Shown one piece after another: positions 16,934 to 25,514 of a stretch of 64,000 nucleotides of DNA (position 1 is the first letter of the stretch; every line of letters begins with the position of its first letter). This DNA comes from Sphingobacteriaceae bacterium (GTDB lineage: Bacteria; Bacteroidota; Bacteroidia; B-17B0; Aurantibacillaceae). Under the pieces are notes generated by a model. The model worked only from the letters and a program-made list of their open reading frames with translations, made no database searches and was not told the origin of the DNA. The translations under genes were made by a program, and so were the position numbers. Location of the stretch: NCBI GenBank assembly GCA_016709575.1, contig JADJMM010000018.1, positions 35,533 through 99,532 on the forward strand, read 5' to 3'.

Positions 16934-18343
16934 ATGGCAGCTAAATTAACCGGTAAAAAAGATGGTCCTGAACGCGAAAAACGTCCACGTAAAATTGTAA
17001 AATTAGATCCAATTATTGACGATACAGTTGAGCCAGTTGCCGACGAAGAAGAAGTGACTCCTGTTGTTGAAGCAAAAACAGAAGAGAATAACGAAAATGA
17101 AGAATCATCAACTTCTAATGATAATCAATCATCCAACGAAAATACAGGGATGAATGAAAACACAGGCATGAGCGAACAGCAAGTTCCTGTTGAATTTAAA
17201 AAACCTGAAAAAGTATATTATAATTTTGATGGTATTGTTACCGCAGAAGGCGTTCTTGAAATTATGCCGGATGGTTATGGTTTTTTACGCAGTTCTGATT
17301 ACAACTATTTAAATTCGCCTGACGACGTTTATGTTTCTCAATCTCAAATAAAATTATTTGGATTAAAAACAGGAGATGTTGTTAAAGGTGGTATTCGCCC
17401 TCCCAAAGAAGGTGAAAAATATTTTCCATTAATTAAAGTAGATCAAATTAACGGACGCGAGCCTGCATTTGTGCGTGATCGTGTAGTATTTGATTATTTA
17501 ACGCCATTATTCCCCAACGAAAAAATTAAATTAACCGGTCATCCGCAAGAAACCATGAGCACACGTATCATGGATATGTTTGCGCCTATTGGTAAAGGTC
17601 AGCGTGGATTAATTGTGGCGCAACCAAAAACCGGTAAAACAGTTTTATTAAAAGAAATTGCGAATGCTATCGCTTATAATCATCCTGAAATTTACTTGAT
17701 GATTTTATTAATTGATGAACGTCCGGAAGAGGTAACTGATATGGCACGTAGTGTAAAAGCAGAAGTGGTTTCATCAACATTTGATGAGCCGGCTGACAAA
17801 CACGTAAAAATTGCCAATATAGTTTTAGAAAAGGCAAAACGTTTAGTGGAGTGTGGACATGATGTAGTTATTTTATTAGATAGTATTACACGTTTAGCAC
17901 GTGCTTACAATACAACATCTCCTGCTTCAGGTAAAGTATTAACGGGTGGGGTGGATGCAAATGCATTACATAAGCCAAAACGTTTCTTTGGAGCGGCTCG
18001 TAAAATTGAGAATGGTGGTTCGTTAACTATTATTGCTACAGCTTTAACTGAGACTGGTTCTAAAATGGACGAGGTTATTTTTGAAGAATTTAAAGGAACA
18101 GGTAATATGGAATTACAGTTGGATAGAAAATTATCTAACCGTCGTATTTATCCTGCTATCGACCTTGTAGCATCTTCAACACGTCGCGATGATTTATTAA
18201 TTGAAAAAGATATGTTAAGCAGATTGTGGGTATTGCGTAAACACTTAAGTGATATGACACCACAAGAGGCTATGGAATTTTTACAAGACCGTCTGCGTCG
18301 TACACAAAGCAACGAAGAGTTTTTAATTAGCATGAACGGGTAA
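16934..18343 (+). CDS. rho: Transcription termination factor Rho
   Basis: 469 aa. A hydrophilic Asn/Glu-rich extension occupies residues ~1-95, in place of a canonical N-terminal helical domain. The cold-shock RNA-binding domain (~100-180) contains GVLEIMPDGYGFLRS. The hexameric RecA-like ATPase follows, with Walker A AQPKTGKTVLL, Walker B VVILLDSITRLARAYN, the Q-loop/secondary RNA site region SGKVLTGGVDANALHKPKRFFGAARK, and C-terminal SRLWVLRKHLSDMTPQEAMEFL. The extension is typical of Bacteroidota Rho. The gene has a long leader, as expected if Rho limits its own synthesis. Confidence 0.97.
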   Translation: MAAKLTGKKDGPEREKRPRKIVKLDPIIDDTVEPVADEEEVTPVVEAKTEENNENEESSTSNDNQSSNENTGMNENTGMSEQQVPVEFKKPEKVYYNFDGIVTAEGVLEIMPDGYGFLRSSDYNYLNSPDDVYVSQSQIKLFGLKTGDVVKGGIRPPKEGEKYFPLIKVDQINGREPAFVRDRVVFDYLTPLFPNEKIKLTGHPQETMSTRIMDMFAPIGKGQRGLIVAQPKTGKTVLLKEIANAIAYNHPEIYLMILLIDERPEEVTDMARSVKAEVVSSTFDEPADKHVKIANIVLEKAKRLVECGHDVVILLDSITRLARAYNTTSPASGKVLTGGVDANALHKPKRFFGAARKIENGGSLTIIATALTETGSKMDEVIFEEFKGTGNMELQLDRKLSNRRIYPAIDLVASSTRRDDLLIEKDMLSRLWVLRKHLSDMTPQEAMEFLQDRLRRTQSNEEFLISMNG

Positions 18344-18423
18344 CGGTGAAAAGTTTAAAGTGAAAGGTGAAAAGTAAAAAAGCCTTCTACCTTTAACCTT
18401 CTACCTTTAACTTTTAACTACAC
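18344..18423 (+). repeat. Imperfect inverted and direct repeat between rho and the DUF4199 gene
   Basis: The left side has GTGAAAAGTTTAAAGTGAAA and a second GTGAAAAG. The right side has two copies of CCTTCTACCTTTAAC plus CTTTTAAC. The two sides are roughly complementary (AAAGT/ACTTT-type pairing), so the RNA could fold into a long weak hairpin. It may act as a terminator after rho or be a simple intergenic repeat. Confidence 0.55.
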
Positions 18424-18930
18424 ATGAACAAACGCGCTCTATATCTTGGTATCTCTTACAGTATTCTTGTTATTGTTTACAAGTTGATTATTTTATTGGG
18501 AGGTTATCAGTTAACTAAGTTTGGATTTTACTATTCACATTTTTTGTCGGTAGCATTTATTTTACCATTTATGATTATAGCCATTAAATTGGCACGTGAT
18601 AATGATAATGGCGGTGTTATTAGTGGAAAAGATGCCGTGAAAGTTGGTTTAGGTGTATTTGGAATTTCAGTAATCATATTAAGTGCTTATACATACATTG
18701 AATTTGAATGGAAGCTCCGTGAAATTTCTGTTCAGTATTATAATAGTGCTGAGTATTTAGAATTTTTAAAGAAGCAGACAAAAATTACGCCTGAAATGTA
18801 TCCGAAAATTATTGAAGAAAATACTGCTGCCTTATCTGCTATGAAAGCTGTAACAGCAAAGTTGTTTTCGTTTTTCTTACTCAGCTTTGCTTTTGCTTTT
18901 ATTACAGCTGTGTTTATGAAGAAGAGATAA
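18424..18930 (+). CDS. DUF4199 family membrane protein
   Basis: 168 aa with four predicted membrane spans: residues ~5-27, ~38-56, ~75-95 and ~143-165. The segment between spans 3 and 4 (YYNSAEYLEFLKKQTKITPEMYPK) is charged. This arrangement and the ARDNDNGGVISGKDAVKVG block match DUF4199, a family nearly confined to Bacteroidota. Function unknown. It follows rho after an 80-nt repeat-containing gap and is probably expressed separately. Confidence 0.8.
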   Translation: MNKRALYLGISYSILVIVYKLIILLGGYQLTKFGFYYSHFLSVAFILPFMIIAIKLARDNDNGGVISGKDAVKVGLGVFGISVIILSAYTYIEFEWKLREISVQYYNSAEYLEFLKKQTKITPEMYPKIIEENTAALSAMKAVTAKLFSFFLLSFAFAFITAVFMKKR

Positions 18931-18958
18931 TTTTTTTCGTCACCCCTCCAATCAAAAT

Positions 18959-19636
18959 TTATTTTTTTATAGAATTGAATAAAAGTGATTCAAGAAATTG
19001 AATTATTTTTTTGTCATCATTTGATTTAGGAAAATCTGTTAAAGCCGGTAAATTTTGCAGGAAGAATTTCTGGGAGTGCGACATTTCTAAAACTGTACTG
19101 GCTAATGAATGCGGGAAGCTGTATTTTGGATTGTATTCTTTGATGATAGAAGAGAAACGCTCACACAAATCTTTGTAAGGTTTAAAGAGTCTGTCTTTAT
19201 TATCCTTACTAACATGTCTGGTTAAATAAGCTTTAGAACCTTCCCACATTACTAACTTGTACGCTTCGCTTTCTGAAATAAAATCGGCATCGAGACCTTT
19301 ATCTACGGGTTCTTCAACCAGCAACTTTATAATAGTCTTTAATTTCATCTCAGGGCTGGCGATATTATTAATGGAGAAAACCACTTTGTACTCTATAAAG
19401 CTCCAATACCAGGTGATTATATAGGTTAATAACCTGTGCTTATTCTCAAAATAACGGTATATACTAGCCTCAGTGGTTTTAATTTCCGCTGCCAATTTTT
19501 TGAACGTAAATTCTTCAAAACCAAGCTTATTTATTAGGAGCAAACCGTGCTTGACTATTTTTTTACCTAAAGCTGAATCTTCCGGATTCCTTAAAAACAG
19601 CTTCTCATTCATCTTTATCCTAATATCGTGTTCCAT
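18959..19636 (-). CDS. TetR/AcrR family transcriptional regulator
   Basis: 225 aa. The N-terminal helix-turn-helix is at residues ~20-65, with GLLLINKLGFEEFTFKKLAAEIKTTEASIYRYFENKHRLL, a strong TetR signature including the YRYFENKHRLL end of the domain. The C-terminal ligand domain is not similar to a named subfamily. It is transcribed away from the efflux operon, and the 110-nt gap between them contains two palindromes, so it very likely represses that operon and perhaps itself. An alternative start (MNEKLFL) lies 8 codons in. Confidence 0.9.
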   Translation of the reverse strand: MEHDIRIKMNEKLFLRNPEDSALGKKIVKHGLLLINKLGFEEFTFKKLAAEIKTTEASIYRYFENKHRLLTYIITWYWSFIEYKVVFSINNIASPEMKLKTIIKLLVEEPVDKGLDADFISESEAYKLVMWEGSKAYLTRHVSKDNKDRLFKPYKDLCERFSSIIKEYNPKYSFPHSLASTVLEMSHSQKFFLQNLPALTDFPKSNDDKKIIQFLESLLFNSIKK

Positions 19637-19693
19637 AGCACTTTTGGGTTTGAAAGTACAAATATACTGAATTATTAAAAAATCACAAATAAT

Positions 19694-19733
19694 GATAGTA
19701 ATACTATTATGTAAAGATATCTTACTATCTTTA
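19694..19733 (+). promoter_or_regulatory. Candidate TetR operators overlapping the efflux-operon promoter
   Basis: Two palindromes sit between the divergent genes: ATAGTA-A-TACTAT at 19695-19707 and AAGATATCTT at 19714-19723. GATAGTAA at 19694 also pairs with TTACTATC at 19722-19729. The second palindrome abuts TATCTTTA at 19726-19733, a good -7 box for the efflux operon, whose ATG is 14 nt further on. A bound TetR dimer would block this promoter. Confidence 0.55.
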
Positions 19734-19747
19734 CCGAAAATTACAGT

Positions 19748-21992
19748 ATGAAACCATCAAAGCTCTTATTTAAGTGGTTGTTTAACGAAAGGTCGATAAT
19801 TAGCAAAATCTACCTCTTAGCCATATTACAGGGTATTTTGTTTTTAGCTATTCCTTTGGGGCTCCAGGGTATAATTACCTATATCATGGCAGGAAGTTTT
19901 TCTGCTTCGCTTGTTTTAATAAGTTGTGTCACTATTGTTGTAACTGCTTTTATTGGCTTTTTTCAGATATGGCAAATGCGTTTAAATGAAACTATGCACG
20001 AGAAAATATTTGCCAATTTAACTTCCCGAGTAAGTTATTACCTAAAAGGGGCAAAGCATTCAAGTGAAACGTACAATAATTTAAACAAGTACTTCGAAGT
20101 AGTAACACTACAAAAGGGTTTAGGAAAGCTATTATTAGATTTTTCTTTTTCGGTTATCAGCATTGTTTTTGGTTTATTAATATTACCACTATATAGTTCG
20201 TGGTTTTTGGTTTTCACCATACTTTTAGGTTTAGCTTTTTATTTCATTGTTATATATTATGGTAAAAAAGGAGTACAAACCAGTATAAATACTTCTACCG
20301 AAAAATACAACTTGATGCAATGGTTTCAAGAGAATGTTAAACTGGAAGAAGGTAACAATACTGAAATTAATTTTGGAAGTGATAAAATTTTGAATAATTA
20401 TTTAGTTCAACGAAAAGGGCATTACAATGTTCTTGAAGCTCAGTTTAAAGGCATAGTTATATTTAAAGTTCTTTTTATTGGTCTTCTTTTATTTTTTGGT
20501 GCTTATCTGGTTCAGAAAGGCGAGCTTAATGTTGGTCAGTTTGTTGCTTCTGAAATCGTTATTTTTTTAGTCATTAATTCGGTTGAAAAACTTATTGGAA
20601 GCTTAAGTACTTGCTACGATATCATCACCGCTTTGTATAAAATAGAAGAAATGTTCAATCGCGATGAGAAATTCTCGATTCTTAATAATAAAGCCGAAGA
20701 ATTAGCAAGCACTTCTGTTATTTATAATAAACCATATTCTAAAAAGATAAAATATTTAATAGCATCTCTGTTTGTAATAGGTTTTATAGTGTTACTGATG
20801 CCTTGGACGCAGACTGTTAAATCTGAAGGAAAAGTAACCACATTAAATCCGGAAGGCCGTCCACAAACTATTAATTCTCGCATAGCCGGTAGAATTGAAA
20901 AATGGTATATAAATGAAGGTGATTTAGTACACAAGGATGATACTATTGCTTTTATCTCTGAAGTGAAGGATGAATATTTCGACCCTGAATTAATTTCCCG
21001 ATCTGAAAAGATAATTAAAGCTAAAGAAACAACTATTATTTCCTACGAAGACAAAATCAATGCTGTTGATGCCCAAATCGACGCTTTAAATAATTCGATG
21101 GCATTAAAGTTAAAACAAGGTCGTAATAAACTTATTCAAGCTAGATTAAAAATTAAAACCGATAGCATAGATGCCAATGCTTCTAATAATAATTTTAAGG
21201 TAGCTGAAGAACAATTGAAACGATATGAAGAATTATTAAGTAAAGGTGTTATTTCGAAAACAGACTTAGAAAACAGAAGAGTTAAAGTACAAGAAGCTTT
21301 GGCCAAGAAAACATCTGCTGAGAATAAATTTATTTCATCACAAAACGAACTCTTGAACGCTGAAATTGAAATGAATTCAATTCAACAAGAATATCAGGAA
21401 AAATTAATGAAAGCTGAATCGGATAAATTCAGTTCGCTTTCGCAATTGTATGAAGGGGAGGGTGCTTTAACTAAACTCCAAAACCAATTGGCAAATTACA
21501 GTATGCGAAAAGGTTATTACTATGTTCTTGCACCACAAGATGGCTACATTGCAAAAACTAACATTCAAGGTATTGGCGAAATTGTAAAAGAAGGAGCTGC
21601 ACTTTGTAATATTGTTCCTTTACAAACCGAACAAGCAGTTGAAATTTACATTGAACCAATTAATTTACCTTTAATAAGAGAAGGTCAAAAAGTGTTATTG
21701 CAGTTTGATGGTTGGCCTGCTTTTTTTTCTTTCGGGATGGCCCGGTGTAAGTTTTGGTAGTTTCGAGGCTGAAGTAGTTGCATTTGATAAAGTAATTTCC
21801 CCTAATGGTAAATTTCGTGTACTTGCAAAAAGTAAAGGACAACCTTGGCCAAAATCTATCCAAATTGGCGGTGGTGTACGTGGATTCTCGTTATTAAATA
21901 ATGTACCATTAATTTATGAGTTATGGCGGGTAGTGAATGGATTCCCTCCTGAATTTTACGTTGAAAATACTAAGGAAACTGAAAAAAAATAA
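19748..21992 (+). CDS. Fused ABC-exporter membrane domain and HlyD-type adaptor, no ATPase domain (one frameshift)
   Basis: Residues ~1-300 match the transmembrane domain of a type I ABC exporter from Bacteroidota (PLGLQGIITYIMAGS, LQKGLGKLLLDFSFS, NVGQFVASEIVIFLVINSVEKL). The ATPase domain that should follow is absent. From residue ~302 (MFNRDEKF) the sequence is a HlyD/membrane-fusion adaptor with its own span (~330-350), barrel and lipoyl halves (GRPQTINSRIAGRIEKWYI, YYVLAPQDGYIAKTN) and a coiled coil (~405-600). The frame shifts in a T8 run near 21720. Removing one T joins the C-terminal GWPGVSFGSFEAEVVAFD...YELWRVVNGFPPEF and gives ~747 aa. The internal ATG at 20651 could also start a separate adaptor. 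Confidence 0.8.
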
Positions 21993-21994
21993 GA

Positions 21995-23401
21995 ATGAAC
22001 TTATATAAAGAATTGAAATATGGTTTTTTAGTTGTCTTGATTTTGTCATCAGTTAATTTCATGGCTCAAACTAATGTGAAGTTGAGTTATGAAGTATTTA
22101 TAGATAATGTTCTGGCAAATAATCCTTTATCTAAAAAGGCGGAGAATGCTAAAAAATATGGTGATTTACAATATAAAGCAGCAAGGGGAAATTACGATCC
22201 TATGCTCAATGGTAGTTTTGAAAACAAACATCTTAATAACACAAACTACTATTCTGTTTTAAATAGAGAACTAAAACAACCTATTTTCACATCACAATTT
22301 TTGAAAGTTGGTTATGAATATGGAATTGGGGCAAACATTAATCCTGAATTAAGCACTTCAAATTACGGATTACCTTATGTAGGTCTTGAAGTTGGATTGT
22401 TACAAGGACTTGTAATTGATAGCCGAAGAGCTAATGTTTTAAAATCAAAAGAATATGTAGATTACTATGATGCTGAACGAAACATACAATTAAACTCATT
22501 ATTATTTCAATCCTCACAAAAGTACTTCGATTGGTTGTACAGTTGTAATGTGATTAAGCTAAATGAATATTTTATGAATTTAGCGAATCAAAGGTTAAAG
22601 GGTGTTGAATCTTTATCAGAAGTAGGAGAAAGAGCCGCTATTGATACAATTGAAGCTGCAATTTATTATCAAACACGTTTTCTCGATTTTCAAAGTGCCT
22701 TAATTGAAAATCAAAAATACATTAACGAATTAAATGTTTTTTATGCATCTGGTAATTTTTCAGGCAGCACTAATTACGAACCAGCAGATAGTTTGCCAGT
22801 TTATTTTGAGAAGATGAAAACAACTATGGTTCAGAAGTTATATTACGACTCTGTTGCGAATCCCGTTCTTGATCAATACCGTTCCTATCAAAATGTATTA
22901 GAGATTGAAAAACGTTTGAAGAAAGAAATGATTAAGCCACGTTTAAATGTTAATTACAATTTACTATCTAATAATAAAAACGCTATTAATCCAATTTTTT
23001 CAACTAATAACTATAAATGGGGTGCAAACGTTTCTTTCCCTTTATTCTTAAGAAACTCTCGTAACGAATACAAACTGTCGAAAATTAATGCTGAGAATAA
23101 CAACTTGGAATTAACAAATGCAAATAATGAACTTAATTTTAAAGTAAATGCTTTAAAACAAACCCTGAAACTAATAGGCGAACAATTATTGAATGCAGAA
23201 AAATCAGCAAAATACAGTAAACAATTAGTGGAAGCCGAGAAATTGAAATTTAATAATGGTGAAAGTTCATTGTTCATGCTTAATACACGTGAAGGTAAAT
23301 GGCTTGAGTCTGAATTAAAATTAGTAGAATATAAATTGAAGTTTGTAAAAACAATTTTAAGTCTAATTTATTTAAACGGAAATCAAAATTATAGAATATG
23401 A
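21995..23401 (+). CDS. TolC-like outer membrane efflux protein
   Basis: 468 aa. N-terminal signal peptide (residues ~1-25, ending FMAQ). The body has the two-fold repeat of TolC proteins: KLSYEVFIDNVLANNPLSK starts the first half, and KINAENNNLELTNANNELNFKVNALKQTLK with KLKFNNGESSLFMLN is typical of the second. It should form the trimeric outer-membrane duct for the adaptor encoded 2 nt upstream. The stop overlaps the next ATG by 4 nt. Confidence 0.88.
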   Translation: MNLYKELKYGFLVVLILSSVNFMAQTNVKLSYEVFIDNVLANNPLSKKAENAKKYGDLQYKAARGNYDPMLNGSFENKHLNNTNYYSVLNRELKQPIFTSQFLKVGYEYGIGANINPELSTSNYGLPYVGLEVGLLQGLVIDSRRANVLKSKEYVDYYDAERNIQLNSLLFQSSQKYFDWLYSCNVIKLNEYFMNLANQRLKGVESLSEVGERAAIDTIEAAIYYQTRFLDFQSALIENQKYINELNVFYASGNFSGSTNYEPADSLPVYFEKMKTTMVQKLYYDSVANPVLDQYRSYQNVLEIEKRLKKEMIKPRLNVNYNLLSNNKNAINPIFSTNNYKWGANVSFPLFLRNSRNEYKLSKINAENNNLELTNANNELNFKVNALKQTLKLIGEQLLNAEKSAKYSKQLVEAEKLKFNNGESSLFMLNTREGKWLESELKLVEYKLKFVKTILSLIYLNGNQNYRI

Positions 23402-23697
23402 TACTATTTAATATTATTCAATCTGATGAAAGCTATGCAAAGAAGGTTTCTGAATATTTAATGCAAAATAGCTATGCCTTAAAAGTGCATATCGATATTA
23501 ATAAAACTTTGGTAGGCAGTGAAGAAAAACCGACGATTCGTTTATTTTTTATTACTAAAGCACTTCTTTATACCGTAATTGAAAAAGAAGTAATGGAAAA
23601 GTTTAAATCTTCCGATCTTTTAATATACGCTACACCGGTAAGTCATGTTAATGTAGAATATGGCGAATTATTGCGGACAAAATTAAAAGCTGTTTAA
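23398..23697 (+). CDS. Small cytosolic protein, possibly CutA/PII-like fold
   Basis: 99 aa with no signal peptide. The alternating pattern starts with MILFNIIQSDESYAKKVSEYLM and ends with LLIYATPVSHVNVEYGELLRTKL. The beta-alpha-beta layout and the near-terminal ATPVSHVNVEYGEL resemble CutA1 divalent-ion-tolerance proteins (IALPVxxGxxEYL), but identity is weak. It overlaps the tolC-like gene by ATGA, so it belongs to the efflux operon. If CutA-like, it could sense or bind the transported ion; that is speculation. Confidence 0.55.
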   Translation: MILFNIIQSDESYAKKVSEYLMQNSYALKVHIDINKTLVGSEEKPTIRLFFITKALLYTVIEKEVMEKFKSSDLLIYATPVSHVNVEYGELLRTKLKAV

Positions 23698-23709
23698 ATA
23701 GTTAATGAC

Positions 23710-24351
23710 ATGAAAAATCAATCTTTCTTATATATTATAATAGGTGTTCTTTTACTTTCCTTTGGGTTAGGGTTTTCCCAATCAAAATTAAGTTATAAAG
23801 AGTTGGCTTTTGAAAAAGGAGTTACAGTATTCTATTTGGGTTCAGGGGCATCTACCCGCCATTTTGATAGTTATAAATTTCAAGACGAAACGTTTAAATA
23901 TCAACGGACACCTTTTATCGCATTTGGTGTGGATCACTTTTTAACATCCTTAGATGGAGGTAACGCTTATTTGGGAATAGGTCCGTATTTCTCTACTTGG
24001 GCAGCTAATAGATATTACACCGACGCAAGAGGGAATTCTAAAGAAAGTTTATCCACTAATTCTCTTATAGGTGTTAAGCTCACGCATCACAATACGTTTG
24101 TGATTTGGAAGAATATTGATATGTGTGTTAGTTTAATAAGTGGGGCAAGAATAAAATATTATCATCAGAAAAGTATAAATAATACAGACATAGTACGGAA
24201 TGTTGAGAGATTAAACATTGAACCAGCGATTGGTTTAACGGCTACTGTAAGATATTATTTTTATAAGAATATGGGCATTTATTTTGAAGCTGGTGCCGGT
24301 TACAAAACAGATTTAGCAGCCTTTGGAATAATTTACAAAATCAAAAAATAA
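23710..24351 (+). CDS. Hypothetical exported beta-barrel-like protein
   Basis: 213 aa. Signal peptide residues ~1-24 (LLLSFGLGFSQ). The rest is made of alternating amphipathic strands with Tyr/Phe girdles (AFGVDHFLTSLDGGNAYLGIGPYFSTWAANRYY, IYFEAGAGYKTDLAAFGIIYKI), as in small outer-membrane barrels. It lies 12 nt after the CutA-like gene and is the probable last gene of the efflux operon. No named family recognised. Confidence 0.7.
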   Translation: MKNQSFLYIIIGVLLLSFGLGFSQSKLSYKELAFEKGVTVFYLGSGASTRHFDSYKFQDETFKYQRTPFIAFGVDHFLTSLDGGNAYLGIGPYFSTWAANRYYTDARGNSKESLSTNSLIGVKLTHHNTFVIWKNIDMCVSLISGARIKYYHQKSINNTDIVRNVERLNIEPAIGLTATVRYYFYKNMGIYFEAGAGYKTDLAAFGIIYKIKK

Positions 24352-24392
24352 TAAATTGATTTGCTCTATTGCGGCTGTGTTTTAAATAGACG

Positions 24393-25370
24393 TTAATGAT
24401 CTAAAGGACGTTTCTTAATCATTCCGCCTTTTGTATCTTTTACACTATTCATCACTACGAATGCAGTGGGTTCTATCTTTTCTATTTCTGTATTGAGTTT
24501 ATTTAATTCTAATCGGGTTACGACGGTGTAAATAATATCTATTTCACGGGTCTCACCTTTTTTACCATAACCGCGTTTGCCACTATAAACAGTAACGCCA
24601 CGCCCCATTACATTAATAATGATTTCACGTCTTTCTTCACTGTGTGATGATACTATTGTTACGCCGATATATTCTTCAATACCTTCAATAATAAAATCTA
24701 ATGTTTTGGAAGCAGCTAAATACGTAATCATAGAGTAGAGGGCAATTTCAATAGATAAGAAGTACGCAGCTGCCGAAAATATGATAACGTTAATTAAAAT
24801 AATAATATCACCTATTGTTGTGCCAAATTTCTTGCTTAAAAATATAGCGAGTACTTCAGTCCCATCAATTACTGCACCACCTCTAACAGAAAGGCCGATT
24901 CCTGCGCCAAGAAAAAATCCACCAAACACAGCGACTAATAAATTATCATCCGTTACATTTGGAAAAGGAACTGTAGCTACACAAAGTGCTAAACCGGAAA
25001 TAGCCAATGCTGTTTTAAACGCAAATTGTTTTCCAAGAATATTATAACCAAGAATTACGAAAGGAATATTTATCCCAATTATTAGTAAATAGAGCGGTAT
25101 CTCAGTTAAAGCAGAAATCAATAATGAAATCCCTGTAGCCCCTCCATCAATAAAATGATTAGTCAATAAAAATCCTTTAAAGCCAAAACTGGCCGATACT
25201 ATGCCTAAGGAAATTAAAAAGAAATCTTTTACATGGCGTTTGGTAGTAATTAAAAATTCACGGTATGCTTTTGCTAGTGAGTACCTTGACGGCGTATTTT
25301 TACTATCGGCATTGCCTCGTTGCTTCCTTTGAGAGCTTTTTATAACTATTTGTGTTAAAAACGGATTCAT
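24393..25370 (-). CDS. YitT family membrane protein
   Basis: About 325 aa. Five or six membrane spans (DUF161/YitT) occupy residues ~50-240, including FKGFLLTNHFIDGGATGISLLI and GIGLSVRGGAVIDGTEVLAIFLSKK. A cytosolic DUF2179 domain forms the C-terminal ~80 residues (VMGRGVTVYSGKRGYGKKGETREIDIIYTVV). The longer ORF starts at 25508, but the ATG at 25370 (MNPFLTQIV) better matches the family and avoids running into the divergent gene. Transport role is suggested for the family but the substrate is unknown. Confidence 0.88.
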   Translation of the reverse strand: MNPFLTQIVIKSSQRKQRGNADSKNTPSRYSLAKAYREFLITTKRHVKDFFLISLGIVSASFGFKGFLLTNHFIDGGATGISLLISALTEIPLYLLIIGINIPFVILGYNILGKQFAFKTALAISGLALCVATVPFPNVTDDNLLVAVFGGFFLGAGIGLSVRGGAVIDGTEVLAIFLSKKFGTTIGDIIILINVIIFSAAAYFLSIEIALYSMITYLAASKTLDFIIEGIEEYIGVTIVSSHSEERREIIINVMGRGVTVYSGKRGYGKKGETREIDIIYTVVTRLELNKLNTEIEKIEPTAFVVMNSVKDTKGGMIKKRPLDH

Positions 25371-25514
25371 GCTTTTGCAATATACGAATTTGTTTGCTTT
25401 TCTTCCAATGAAAACCGTAAAGGATGTTAAATGTATAATATCATACTTTTTATTGTGTAAAATTTTCAAAATGGGTACATTTACGCCTCTATTTAAGAGT
25501 TGAACCATAAAGTT

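Noticed and set aside
25371..25508. N-terminal extension of the YitT protein
   Set aside because: The extra 46 codons have no family likeness and run to the edge of the divergent exporter gene; MNPFLTQIV is the better start.
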